DNA from: Archegozetes longisetosus
Taxonomy: Eukaryota; Arthropoda; Arachnida; Sarcoptiformes; Trhypochthoniidae
NCBI GenBank assembly: GCA_018873245.2
Contig: JAEMBT020000007.1
Span: 2,118,001-2,182,000 of the forward strand
DNA: 64,000 bases
Reading direction: 5' to 3'
Positions 22,401 through 34,972 of the stretch are shown one piece after another (position 1 is the first letter of the stretch; each line of letters begins with the position of its first letter). Both the position numbers and the translations under genes were made by a program. The notes beneath the pieces were generated by a model. It did no database searches and was not told the DNA's origin. It saw only the letters and a list, made by a program, of their open reading frames with translations.

Positions 22401-24977
22401 TATTCTTTCAAATTTTTACTTTTTCTATATCTTTACAAAAATAATAGAAATATCTCTTAATTTTGAACCAATATATTTTCAAATCGTAGAGAAACAGACG
22501 ATCTACAAATTTTATTCTTAACTAATGAAAATATATTTTAAAAAATAAGTACAGATAGAATATTTTGGATGTTATTTTTCAAAATTTGATATAGAAAGTT
22601 TTCAATTTTATTAATAAGAGAATTCAAATAAAATCCAATATACTATATTAACATGTATTTTTGATGTCGATATTCTTAGATTGTAATTTTCTTTATTATT
22701 TCTACTATATATTTAAATTAATGCTAAAAGACATTCTGTGACAATGACTTTAAGAATTTTCGGGCTGTGACCCACTTGCATAGGACTTATCATGTGATTC
22801 TCGTAAAACCTAATGTTAAATTTTCTGACTATGAGACATAAAATGGGCCCTAAAGTGCAGTTTTAAAACTATTGATCTATGAGAGACCATAAATTTTCTT
22901 CAATCTGCCCTTTCTCGTTTAGCATCCATTTGATTAATCTTTAATAATTTCAGTACGGATCGGTTATCACTCCAGGAAACGAACCATTCACTCATCACAT
23001 ATCAGTTTCATCATGTATTCATCCAGATTATAGTCAATTATCAGAACATCTAAAATCAGAAGGATGTGATTGTTCAGAGTACGCCAATATGCCTAAAGAT
23101 TTCAAGCACTGTACAAACCCCTTCTTTTTATGGGCAGTCGGAGGCTCTGCTCTATCATTACCTGAAGATATCGGATTTCCACTAGGTGATGATGTTTCAA
23201 ACACCTATCTCTTATTGACAGTACACTATGACAATCCCGAGCAAATTGAAGGAGTAGTTGATTCTTCTGGACTTCAAATTTATTATACGGAGAAGTTTAG
23301 GAAACACGAAGCCTTTACTATGATTGTTGGCTCCGCTGTTGATAAGAGGATGATCATTCCTCCAAATCAAAGGGAGTTTATATTCACTGGTCATTGCGAT
23401 CCTCAATGTTATAAAAATGTATGTAGTTATATTTCAACGCACGAAATTTGAGAATTCTTTGATAAGATATTTTTTATTCTCAGTCTATGAGCGAAGAAGG
23501 CATTAAAATATTTGCAGTTCGATCTCATGCACATCTTACAGGTATTTATTTTTCGATCATAGTAACGCGCGAAAAATGTAATTGTTATATATTTTTGAAT
23601 TACCGAAATTAATTTATAATAAATAAAATTGAAAATAACAGATTAACTCATGAAAAGCATAGAATGATATATTAAATTTTAAACTCTTTGAGGTAGGAAA
23701 GATTTAGATTTTTCAAAATTATTTATAACTATTTCGTTTAGAAATAATTGAAAGTGCGAAACTTCTAATGTTCATATGCAACAGGATTTCGATTAGATAA
23801 TGAATTCTATCTTTAGAGAACGAGCTTGGTATAAGGTTGACGATAGGTTCAAATGATAAAATTGAGTTATAAGAAGTCATTCTATTTCTCAACAAAAGTT
23901 ATTTTAAGATTTTTTCTAATCTGGCTGATCTATCTAGAAATGAAAAAAGATATGAGATTTCTCCTTTTCACGTGCATTTTCAATGATGATTAAATAAAGT
24001 TTTCAGTTCCAACAATATCTTAAATTGTATTATATAGTACTTGACAGAATAAAAATGATATTTTTTACAATTTTTAAAAAATTTTGAAAGATATTTACTC
24101 ATAGATATTTCATTTTGTAGCAAGAAAGATAAAAACTCGAGTCTTCAGAGGCAAAAAAGAGTTACCATGGATTGAATACGACAAACACTATGACTTCAAT
24201 CTACAAACATTTAGGCTAGTGAAGCCGTTCTATCAAATACTTCCCGGCGATCAAATCACTGTCGAGTGTACCTATGACACAACGGAAAGAAATAAAACAA
24301 CTTTTGTATGAAAATTGACAACTTGAGAAAATATGAAACATTTTATGAAATTACTTAATTATTGCATAGGGAGGACCTGGAAGCAGAGAAGAAATGTGTA
24401 TTTCGGTACTTTTTTATTATCCACGAATATTAAACTCAAAGCCGTGTTTTAGTGGGCTTTCAACCGAAGGAATGATGGCTTTATCAGGCGTTCAAGAAGT
24501 CGTTAGGTATTAATTCTTAAACTTGATAAACTATTTAAAGATTTTGACTTATATACAATTTCTTTATAACTATGTAAAAAAAGTAATTCAGAGGTCGACC
24601 ACACGATTATAGCTCCAAGAGTACTGCAAAATCAGAGTCTTATTGATTATGTGGCGGATAAACAAGATTGGAATCAGAAATTGCTTAAGGATTCTATGAA
24701 CTTTATGCTGAGATCTAAACAAAAACCTCAGTGTTATTGGACTAAAACAGAGAATGATAGGGAACTGGAGAATATGATCGGTTATCCAGAAGTCGATGAA
24801 ATTTATGAACCTCCAGAAAAGATATGCAAGTCTATTATTCCCGAAAAGATTGCCTATTTGAATCCGAACTTCATTTTATGGATTTTTGTCGTGATTATAA
24901 TACTCAATATTTTGTTGATTAATGTTGTGATTTATATGTTCAAATCAAAGTTTATCATTCAGTTTAGAAGATTTTAA
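19469..24977 (+). CDS. MOXD1: DBH-like copper monooxygenase (MOXD1-type), copy B
   Basis: Copper type II ascorbate-dependent monooxygenase of up to 639 residues. Exons: 19469-19741, 21736-22068, 22130-22204, 22954-23418, 23484-23541, 24121-24305, 24370-24506 and 24584-24977. It has a signal peptide and a DOMON domain (WLDPYKKFSLKWNI, GWIGFGLSPNGGMKNSD). All expected copper ligands are present: HH at about 241-242 (PFTHHISV), His at about 318 (LLLTVHYDN), HxH at about 397/399 (SHAHL) and Met at about 472 (REEMC). A hydrophobic helix at about 605-628 anchors the C-terminus. The substrate cannot be read from sequence; DBH-like enzymes beta-hydroxylate aromatic amines, while MOXD1 is poorly characterised. 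Oddity: the exon 2 boundary used by copy A reads ACAT/GATCGG here, with no AG. An in-frame GATGAG/ATG acceptor at 21756 would drop seven residues (DRYATDE). Confidence 0.92.
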
Positions 24978-26969
24978 ATTCTTCTATTTGAATATCACTT
25001 ATCGAAATAATTATTTTTGAATATTTTTATATCTTATAAAATATTTTTCTGGTTCCATTTAAGATATCAAGAGTTACATATCGATTTCTGAGTATTCAGA
25101 CCTAAAGTTTAATTTTTTAAACTATGTCTTCAAACCACAACTACTTTTCGCGTCAATGGGTTATTTAAGCATAAAGAGTACGATTCTAATCACTTAGGCC
25201 GATATGCACAAGTCGAAACTTAACTAAAACTGTTTTAAACATTAGTTGTGTAATGAGTTTTAAAACGCGTTTCAGGTTTTAAGTCGGTTTTAAGACTTAA
25301 AACCGTTTTAAATAGAGTTGTGCATACAGGTCTTAAATTTTAATTTCAATTATTTTTCATGAGAATATATTGATATAGCTACTGTTAACCAGAAAGTGAG
25401 ATCTGAAAATAATGTAGCCTTATTTGTAGAGCACGCCTGATTAGTTAACTTTGTATTAAATTCAACTCATTAATAGAGTTTAAAATTGAAAGTACTTTTC
25501 TACCAAAGTTTCAAATCACTGAAAATAATCGAAGTTCAAAACGTGTGTCTTCAATGCATTTCTATTCTTATTTTAAATGAGATTAAGGCTGAAAATTCTC
25601 AAATCATGTCACCGTTACTGATTGATTATTATCAAAATTGATTGATAAAAATAATCAATCATCTTCTAATAGGTCATCAAGTTTTAAGGTTTATTAAAAT
25701 AAAAACTTTGACAAGTTATAAGTGAAAGTACATCTATGCAGAAATACAAGTTCGGTGCCCTCAACTTTTTAATCACATAAGTAAAAAGTAATAAAGATAC
25801 TTTTACGAATTAATATAAATTTATTATAAATTAAAATTAATTATATATTACTTATTACTTTCACTTTTACTTTTAAACATTGAAAGACTTAAAGCTAAGC
25901 ATAAAATTTGCAAAATGCCTAGCTTGCATTTATACATGGATATACTCTGAACTCTCAGATTGTAATAAAATAAATTGCACATATGCCCTGTATTCGCATT
26001 CATACATAGACGTATTACAGTTCAGATTATTCTTTTTATATTCTTAGTACTAAACAAGTTCACAATACATAACAATAATGGATGAGGTTCAAAATATGAT
26101 AAAATGTCATTTAATATTTGATTGAAATACTAGGTAATTATTATATAGGAATTCCCCAAAAAGTTTAAAAGACATTTTATCTTTATTTTGTTAAGATGTT
26201 CAAAGAAATAGTTTTTAAAAACAACTAAGCCATTTACAAACATTTAAAGTCATTTAAGCTGAATAATGAAGACTTTTATATCTTTGATCGAATGATTACA
26301 ACAAATATATTTCATACTGAAAATTCTCAAATCAATATTGTCTATTGGTTAGAATTATATTCTTATGCATAAACTATACTCTATAAATGGTTAAGATTCA
26401 ATTAACCTTAAATATATTCTTTTGAAATATAGATTACAACTTTCAATGTGGTTAAACCCAATTATTGTAATAAACTTGAATATTAGTCAAAATGATTGAC
26501 AAAATTATTTGCAACTAAACAGACAGTAATTTGTTAATAACGTTACTGTCATTCTTAAAAAAATTTTAATTAATGCGTAAAATCGAGGCCAAATAATTAT
26601 ACAACTTACAAGTCATTAACGCTCACCTATCAATCCCACATTTCAACACTAGTATTACAGTAGAAGTTTGTCTCTTCTTGATGATTATGAATAATAGACT
26701 TTTGATTTGCAATTATCGAATGATCTTCTATTAAAGATTAGATTCTAATTAACACCATTTAAAAATAACTAATTATCCTAATAATGGTGATCAAAATTTA
26801 GCTTGTTAATTTTTCAAAATAGCTTTCTTCAGTTAGCAAGACCTTTGCTTAATTGTATAACATGCATGGGAAAGTAGGAAAGTCTGAATAAAATTTTCAA
26901 CAATAAATATTGGGTGCTGTATGCTATCTGAAATTAAGTTTAAAAATAAATTATTATACAATCATTTTT
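24978..26969. other. AT-rich intergenic stretch with a small foldback
   Basis: No gene is supported. Around 25198-25332 there is an imperfect inverted repeat (GATATGCACAA ... TTGTGCATAC, with inner GGTTTTAAGTC/GACTTAAAACC), probably a short decayed foldback element. The rest shows no structure I can support. Confidence 0.4.
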
Positions 26970-28310
26970 CTGAAAGGGTGTCAACCAGTACTAAAAATGA
27001 TTTTTGAATATTTTCAATCTATTTCAGTTGCAAAAAGTACAAATTGCCTTTCAGGTCGAGTTACATGTGGGACTATGATAATGTATAGATTCTGCTTGTG
27101 TTTCTTAAAAATAAGGCGAAAATATTATTATTTGGAAAAAATCTATGAAATTGAAACTACTTTGAAGGTAGAGTTTGTGATACTCTCCCATTTAAGTGTT
27201 TTACCAATTTTCATAGCAAATAGATTCGCTTCTGATCGTGTTTTGTCTATTTTTCATTTATTAAAAACAGTGATAAAGACTAGTTTTCAAGGTTTATGCT
27301 CCGATATAAGTAGAAGTTAAATTAATAATGAAATACCTTACGATCTTGTAGAGAAGCTGAAGAAGTTATTCATTCTACTAGACAAAGTTTTATTTTTTTG
27401 TGTACTGGAAACTTATTTTGATTATATCAGAGACTAAAAATGAAGGTAATCGTTTTTATTTATTTAATAATTCCTAAAATTAGTTCATTTTTTATGTTCT
27501 TTTATCATAGTATGAATTTATGAAGTTATCAATAAGTAAGTCTTTATTAGTTAGGTCTCAAAAATTCAGAAAATCTTCAATTATGTTAATTTTACCATTA
27601 TGAATATTGAATCATGGTAGCAAAAACTTTTGAACTTAAATTCAAAACATGTCTAATATAGAGTTCATATCAATCTTTCAAAATATTAATATGTTATTTG
27701 ATGGTAATTAAAATTTGATTTTGCTTTGAGTACAACAATAAATGTTTTGTTCCAAGCGCTCTGATCAAATTGTTATTTTATTGGATAGTTAGCTCCAAAT
27801 TTACTTAACACTCGGTAAATTTTTTTGAAGGGCGTGAAAAATACTGGAAATTACTTTTAATTCGCTTCAACTTACTTTTGTTACGAAAAGGCACAAGTTC
27901 TCATTCAGGTTGACTACATGTGGGATTACAACAATGTGTATTTTCTGCTTATGTTTTTTAATAATAAGGCGAAATGTTATTTCGAAAAAAAATCTATGAA
28001 ATTGAAAACTAATTTGAAGGCAGATTTTGAGACACTCTCCCATTTAAATGTTTTACCAATTTTCACAGCTAATAGGTTCGCTTCTGACTAAGTATTATCT
28101 GTTTCTTGTTCAAGATAATCTGTGAAAATAGACTAGTTTTCAAGGTTTGAGATCCGTAAGAAATAGGAGTCAATCAATATTAAGATGTCTCAAAACTTGT
28201 ATCGAAGTTGAAGAAGATATTCTTCCTATTAGATAAAATATCTTTTGTGTGCTTGAAACTCATTTTAATCATATCAGAAGCAAAAAATGAAGGTAAGAGC
28301 TTTGATTTGT
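26970..28310 (+). repeat. Tandem direct duplication, period about 847 bases
   Basis: Copy 1 (about 26975-27460) and copy 2 (about 27825-28310) share AGGTCGAGTTACATGTGGG-like sequence, AATAAGGCGAAA, AAATCTATGAAATTGAAA, CTCTCCCATTTAA, GTTTTACCAATTTTCA and GGTTCGCTTCTGA. Both end in ATATCAGA...AAAATGAAG/GTAA, that is an ATG-AAG followed by a good splice donor (27440-27447 and 28287-28294). Identity is around 75-80 percent by eye. The open frame at 26910-27320 in copy 1 is not conserved in copy 2, so the unit is not an ordinary coding exon. It may be a duplicated promoter plus first micro-exon. Confidence 0.65.
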
Positions 28311-30425
28311 TCATTCCTAAAAGATAACTTGAAAATAGTTCATTTTGTGAAAACATTTATTTATCAATTAATTTTATGCTTTAATTTCACTAATGATTTG
28401 ATAAATATTTTCTATCCCTCGAGTACTGAAAGCGTATGATTAATTGAATTTTTTGAACAATTTTAATACATTAAAACAGTTTTTAAATAAAAACCTGAGA
28501 ATTTAGTACTCAGGACTATATATTGAAAAACTTACAGATAGAAAAATTTTCGATTTAAGTAAGATCTTCAAAGCCTCATTAAAAATGTTCGTCGGTTACA
28601 TACAGTTAAAAATTCATGAGAATAAAGTGAAAATTTCAACGCTTTTCAATGTTTTCTATTGGGGCAATCTAAATAATGTGAATCTTTCCTCTCCTTGAAA
28701 GCTAAAGGCGTACTTTTGAAAAACATTTGAAATCTTATATATGTGCATTTTTCAGCTTTAACTCTTTAAAAAAATTCATTTTTTAGTTATATAACTTAAG
28801 GTTATTTCAAATGTAAAATACTACATTCTTTCAATGAAGTTTTAGCCTTTAAGTAATCGATATTATTTTGGTTATGGTTAACGCCCTTAAAACTCTGAAC
28901 TAACTTCTGTGCTCAAACTACACTTCTCGTCATTTCTTATGGAAAAAACTTTGATCTGTCTTTCATTTACGTCAAAATTTTTTGCAAATATATAAGTTTT
29001 AAGCTGAAAGTCATTGATAGAATTTTTAAAGTGTTGTTTTGTGTTCTTGTATTTAATAACGGGTTTTCTTATATTACAAATATTAAATGCTGTGTAAATA
29101 GTATTTTAATATAGTACTTAAGCTTTGGTTGACTTGAGGGTATAATTTTCTAAATTTGATCTTATAATTAAGACTTTAGAAAAGATTATTTCATGCGATA
29201 TATTATAATAACAGTTATGATATGATTTCAAGGAATTTAATATTTTGAAAGTTGAACTCAAAATACATAAATGTTTCAAATTTTGATAGGTGTATGCATG
29301 AATTTATTCAGTTATAAATATTACGCTTTGGATGTATTTTTCTCTTTTAAATTTTAAAATCAAACTTTTGCAGTTAACTTTAAAATAAACTAATTAATCA
29401 GTACCACAAAAGTGACATCTTCGAATTCGACAAGAAATATAAGATTCTACTTGTTTAATTCAGCTGTCAAGTTATAATTAAATAACTTGGAAATAATTTT
29501 CACATTTTTTCTTAAGCATTAAAGCTGAACTGAAAGCTGAACTATAGCCAAATCAATTTTCTATGTCAATCTAAAATGACCAACTTGAATTGGAAGTTCA
29601 TTTGCTAATTTAGATTTTAAACTAACATTTAAGAACTTCGTGATGGTTAAAAATTCCTCAAATAAAAAACTTAATTACAGTGATTAGCAGAATACATAAT
29701 AAAACATTATTGTATTTGCATAAGGTCGTAATCTATTAATTCTAAAGGTCATTTTAAAATAATAAATCAAATCGTGAATTCAATCTAAATGAAATATAAA
29801 TAAACAAAGTGAAGTGAACAACGTCTCTTACAAAATGATCGTAGCTCACTAAACGCTTCTCGAAAATTAAGCACTCATTCAAACCTACACTCAATAAAAT
29901 TGAATGCTTTGATATTTCGTTTTCTTTTCTCATAGATTAATGTCATTAATGAGTTCAAAATTTATAGCATTTTTCATGCAATGCATTTTCTATGACTAAA
30001 TTCACCCTATTTTTAAGCCACATCTTTAAAGCCACCCAAAAAACTTTTCTTTCTCTAGAAAGTTGAGTCCTTGCCCTCATTTTCTACATATTTCAATCTA
30101 ATACTGAACTAATTGAGTGATTTATTATGATTCGCTACTTATCTGTATTTCTATTGACCATTCACTCTATATTTCTATAACATTCGAATCAGATATCATA
30201 AGATTAAGCAACCTCTTTATCATTTAATGTTTGATAATGACATTCAGTACTTGTGTTGATTACAGCTTTCATTAGAGATTATTTTGTATTTTCGATAATG
30301 CTTGTGGTGAAAGTTTTAACGAGTAGTGAACTACTTAAAAGTTAAGAAAATTCTTTTGATTGTGTATTAATTTAATTAAATCTACTAAAATTGTCTATCG
30401 AGTTAATGAAAGCTTAATCAGCAAT
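28311..30425. other. AT-rich intergenic stretch upstream of the cuticle gene
   Basis: I see no exon with coding character that would continue the two ATG-AAG micro-exons at 27440 and 28287. The last few hundred bases must contain the promoter of the cuticle gene, but no clear TATA box stands out. Confidence 0.35.
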
Positions 30426-33400
30426 ATGTGGCTCAAGGTTTGTATCTTTCTATTGTATCATCTATTTATGAATAATTCAAAACAATCATCATTTTATTCC
30501 AAAAAAAATTCAAACAGTTTTTATTTATAAGTTTTTCAACCCACACTGGACATCAAGTTTCATAACTCTGACTAGTTAAATAGCTAATATGTAAAGTATC
30601 TTAGCTCTATAGTTAGAATTTGTACAATGATCACCTACCCTTTTTAAATGCAAAGTAATCATTGTTCTTCAAGTTAATCAATTGAAAAGTCAATCTATGA
30701 GAAAAAAAGTTGCTTCAATTTTTATACTTTTCATTAAATTTTAATTTTGATAATTTACTTTTGTTACTTGGCTTAAATTTGAAAAAATCTAATCAACTTG
30801 AACTTCACTCTAAAAAATTGCATCAATTTTTAACCTTCGCAAGTTCAGTATTTCATCAATACAAGAGTGTGAAAAACAAATTTTTTTTCAATCATATAAG
30901 AAATAGCTCGAGAAGTAGAACAGAATTGACCTCTAACTTAGAAATTAAACAAATTTCTAAATTTATTATAACTTCCAGAAATTTCTTAACAAATTAGCTT
31001 TCAAATGAAAAATGCTACTTTTTTTTCAAGTTGAAGGCGTTTCTTTGAATCGAAAAATTAATGAACAAGGCGTTTACTCAATTTATAACGGATGACACTC
31101 TTATATGAATTACTTTCAATCTCAACTGATGCCCTATTTTTCCTTTTATATAAATAGATATCCATTATAATTATACTGACATTCACCACAGCAGTAATTA
31201 TAACTGCCGATAAAGAAGAAGAAAATAGAGCACGAAATCCATATTTTGTTATTGGGAACGATGGTTCCGAGCAGACATACCATTTCGGCTATGATTCTAA
31301 GGTAATTAATGCTAATATAATAAAGAAATGAACAGATTTACAAAGTGCAGATACTTATGCACTAACTTGTTGAATTTTTGAGTTCAAATAATTAAAGTAA
31401 ATGATTGAAATTTTAAATTTCATCGTGGAACTCAAATTTTTTAGAAGAAGAGTTAGAGTCAGACTGTAATAACATGAATTTTGTGAATTTATCATGATTA
31501 AATGATATTTTACCCAACTAGATCTAACATGGTTAAGATGAATCTCTGGCTTTTATGAATACTAGTTTCACAGACAGCCATTTAAAATTCAAATTATTTC
31601 TGAATTTCGAATCAGAATATTCTTGTTTTGAACAATTAAGTCCTTGTATGATTGTTTCAGCAATTCATTGTTTCAATAAGACTAATGTAGATATTATTTT
31701 AGCATACATTTTTGAAACAAAGCATGAAATCCAAGTGTAAATTGGGATAAACTTAGCCATTTAAATATGCACAAAAGTTTGAAAATTTATAGGTAAACTG
31801 GGGAGTTCTATAAAAACTAGCTTACAAGATGATTAAATTTTTGATTGTTGAAATAATGAAAGTTTTAATAAAAGATTTGAAGGCATGAACCATATTAAAT
31901 CTATATAGAACGAGAAACGAGATCTTTCGAATTGATTAAATCAAATTCACAATAATCTTATCCTATATATTTTCTTATTGTGATATGAAAATTATCTAAT
32001 TAAAGGAACATGGTGCACCTCGACTAATGCGTGAAGAAACGCGTCTATCGGACGGAACCGTTGTAGGCAGATATGGTTATACCGACCCGTTCGGTGTCTT
32101 TCGCACAGTTCAATACGTCGCTGGTCTTAACGGCTATTTCGCAACTGAAGAAATTGGCGGCTCGTCTCAATCAACACCTCAATACTTCTCAGCCACTGCT
32201 CGACAAGTGGATGAAGTGAAAGAAGAAAACAACACCTTTTCTCATCATTTGTCAGCAAAATTCAATCCCCCTCTCTATCATCCAGAGGCGCACTTGGCGG
32301 AGATATACAGACCTGAAAGCAGTCCAATTAATACCGACAGGTTCGCACATAATCATAATGCAAATATCGAAAAGCACGATGTATTTGGAACTTATGATAA
32401 GCCTTATAATAGTCAGCAAGAGTTCAATTTTCATTACCCGAGAATCGAAACATCTGTTAAGCCTGTCATTGGTAATATTTATGCAAATAATAAAAAGCAT
32501 CGCATCTTCAGCTTAAGTGACAGCGAAGAAATTTTGGAAGGAAAACATGGTCAACGAATTCAATACTCGATACCCATAACTAGAAAACCTTCAACTGAGT
32601 CTCCAATACAGTTTGTGAAACAGAATATCGATAAGAGAATTGGGGCTTTGGGTGTGAATAATGAACATGAATTTAAGCATACCAGTAACGATAATAATAA
32701 TGAGTATTTCGAGAAACTAGTTGAGAATAAGGACTATAAGAATATTGAAATCATAGTGAATGAGAGAATACCAGAAGAAGTAGTTACAGAAGAATATGAA
32801 TCTAAGAGCAGCACTCCTGAGAGAACTGATGAGAGCACGACTGTTACTGTAATTGAAGATTTGAATAATTTTAGCACCAATTATGACACGACGACTCAAA
32901 CGCCAAATATTACTGATTTAGAGACTGTGACCAACAGTTCGGAAATTTCAACAACAACACAAATACCCTTTACCTCGACCACCGAACCATTACCTGAAAG
33001 TGTGAAACATCTTTATTATAATCCGACACAGACTTCTGTCATCACATATACTTCTGTCTCAACCTCTGTCAGCAAAGTTTCTTCAATATCAACAGATTCT
33101 AATGAAAACGAACCTAAAATTCTAGAAAACCTTCAACTGAATACTGAAATTCAAAGCGATTCTGATATTTGGGCTAAAATTAGAGACTCATTTGTTTGGA
33201 GTTTTAGCACAAGCAATAGAAGCTTATCAGAAGAGGGTGCAAACAATGGTGGTAATAATCCAACTCTGAACAATACAGAAAAGCCTTCTGTACCTGAAAC
33301 TACAACAGAATCGCCGGTTTCACCTTCTACTACTCAAACCCTTTATATGACAACTAATTTTGAAGCTATTGAAGAGCCAAAATTAAGAGATTTAAGTACT

Positions 33401-34870
33401 GAGAATGTTAGTTATGTTAATAATTATGAATTGGAAACTGTATCTTCAAAAAATATTTCTGATATTAATAACGATTCGGATTCATATTCGGGAAAGGCTT
33501 CAACAACAAAATCCAGTTATACCTTAGAAGACAACTCAGAGTCACATAAAGATCTTTTGAGCGAAAGCACTACAGTTTCTGAAAATAATTACAATAATGA
33601 AAACACAGAAACAAATTCGAAGATTTCCACAACTGAAACGATAGTTATTGAAGATCAAACGCAAACCTCTACCAAAGACACAATTTCTTCGATTGAAACA
33701 ACGACAAGCACTTTACCAAACAATAGTTTTACAGATAATAATAAAAGTGAAGAAGCAGAAATTTTTATCAAAGGCATTTCTACAACTCTCCCAATACCTG
33801 ATGAATATTGGAATAGTTTTAATGATAATTTTGGAAGAACTGAGAGTGATTCTATTCATGAAGCGATTACAAATGAAAATATAGGAAGTAAGATTCTATC
33901 AGAGCCTGAAAATACTTCGATTCCAATAACAACAGCAACTAATGAAAACCTAAACTCTACTACTTCTCAAAACTTTGAGTTTCCAACTTCTGAATCAACT
34001 GAAAACCCATCAGTTGAAGAAAAAACAGAGTCTCCAACAACCACGACACTTTCGCCAACAGTTCCAACTATTTACTCGACAACATTACCATTAGTTCAAA
34101 ATACCGAACAGAGTAGATATGTTCCTCCGCTCTCAGCACTTTTTGGCTTTCCGCATCTGAGAAAACGTGTTCGAAAAGTACATAAGATACGTTTCAGGCA
34201 AAACTTTGACAATGGGAATCATGGCAAAGTTATCGAACAAATAACAACTGAATTACCGAAACGTTTCGTTGAAGATATTCAGCTGCCAGTCACTGAGCGA
34301 ACACTAGATTTCCTGATAACGCATGACGTGAAAACTACAGAAAGTGGATTTGATGAAGACTTAACTGCATTGAAATCGACTGCTTCTGATCGAGTCTATC
34401 ATTATGTTAGACCTTTTCCTGTTGTTAAGCATACAATCGTAAAGAAGACGAATAATGAAAAAATTGATGGTTTAGATATCATTCCAAGCACTATGACTAG
34501 AGTTGATGGTGAAGAAAATACTAAACTATTGCCCAACGATGAGAAATCAGATGACGCTCGAGAAGGTCTTAAGAACTCATTGCAGAATGCGAACAATTCG
34601 GAAATCTCTAGTCTGGACATCAAATCAAATCATAGCACGATTAACAAGAACATTACGGAACTTGTTGACAATAACACGACTACTCCTCCATCACTATCCA
34701 AAAATTTTGATGACAAAAGCACTTTATTCGAGAGAAATCTGCCAAAATATTTATTTCCATTAGAGCCTCAACTCGAGAAATCATCGGAAGTCGAATCTTC
34801 AAAATTCATTCCTGTAGAACCATATTTGGCTAAAGCTAATTATGAGCCTCCTATTAGGCTTTACGTATAA
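30426..34870 (+). CDS. Cuticle protein with chitin-binding RR-like domain and long Ser/Thr-rich tail
   Basis: Secreted structural protein of the exoskeleton, about 1006 residues in three exons: 30426-30437 (only MWLK), 31158-31301 and 32006-34870. The four-residue first exon before the signal peptide is typical of arthropod cuticle genes and fixes the start. The signal peptide is about residues 1-20. The chitin_bind_4 domain spans about 43-90: YHFGYDSK, then RLSDGTVVGRYGYTDPFG, then FRTVQYVAGLNGY. It resembles RR consensus domains with G-Y-DP-G-RTV-Y-A. The remaining ~900 residues are low complexity, rich in Ser, Thr, Asn and Glu, with many TTT, STT and NxS/T sites, so probably heavily glycosylated. 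A basic cluster LRKRVRKVHKIRFR (about residue 718) could be a proprotein cleavage site. A poly(A) signal follows at 34967. The frame is intact. Confidence 0.9.
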
Positions 34871-34966
34871 ATAATTAGGTAAAAACTGCTGATTAAGTAT
34901 GTCAAACTAACTTCTAACTAGAAGATTCATTATTTTAAACTTTTCTTATTGATCAATATTTCATAC

Positions 34967-34972
34967 AATAAA
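34967..34972 (+). terminator. Polyadenylation signal of the cuticle gene
   Basis: AATAAA, 97 bases after the stop codon of the cuticle protein gene. Plausible poly(A) signal. Confidence 0.5.

Noticed and set aside
26910-27320. 136-codon open frame on the plus strand
   Set aside because: It overlaps the tandem duplication, and the same frame is not kept in the second copy. No domain, poor coding character.
32252-34763. Several 60-90 codon frames on both strands inside the cuticle gene
   Set aside because: Shadows of the long Ser/Thr-rich coding exon.
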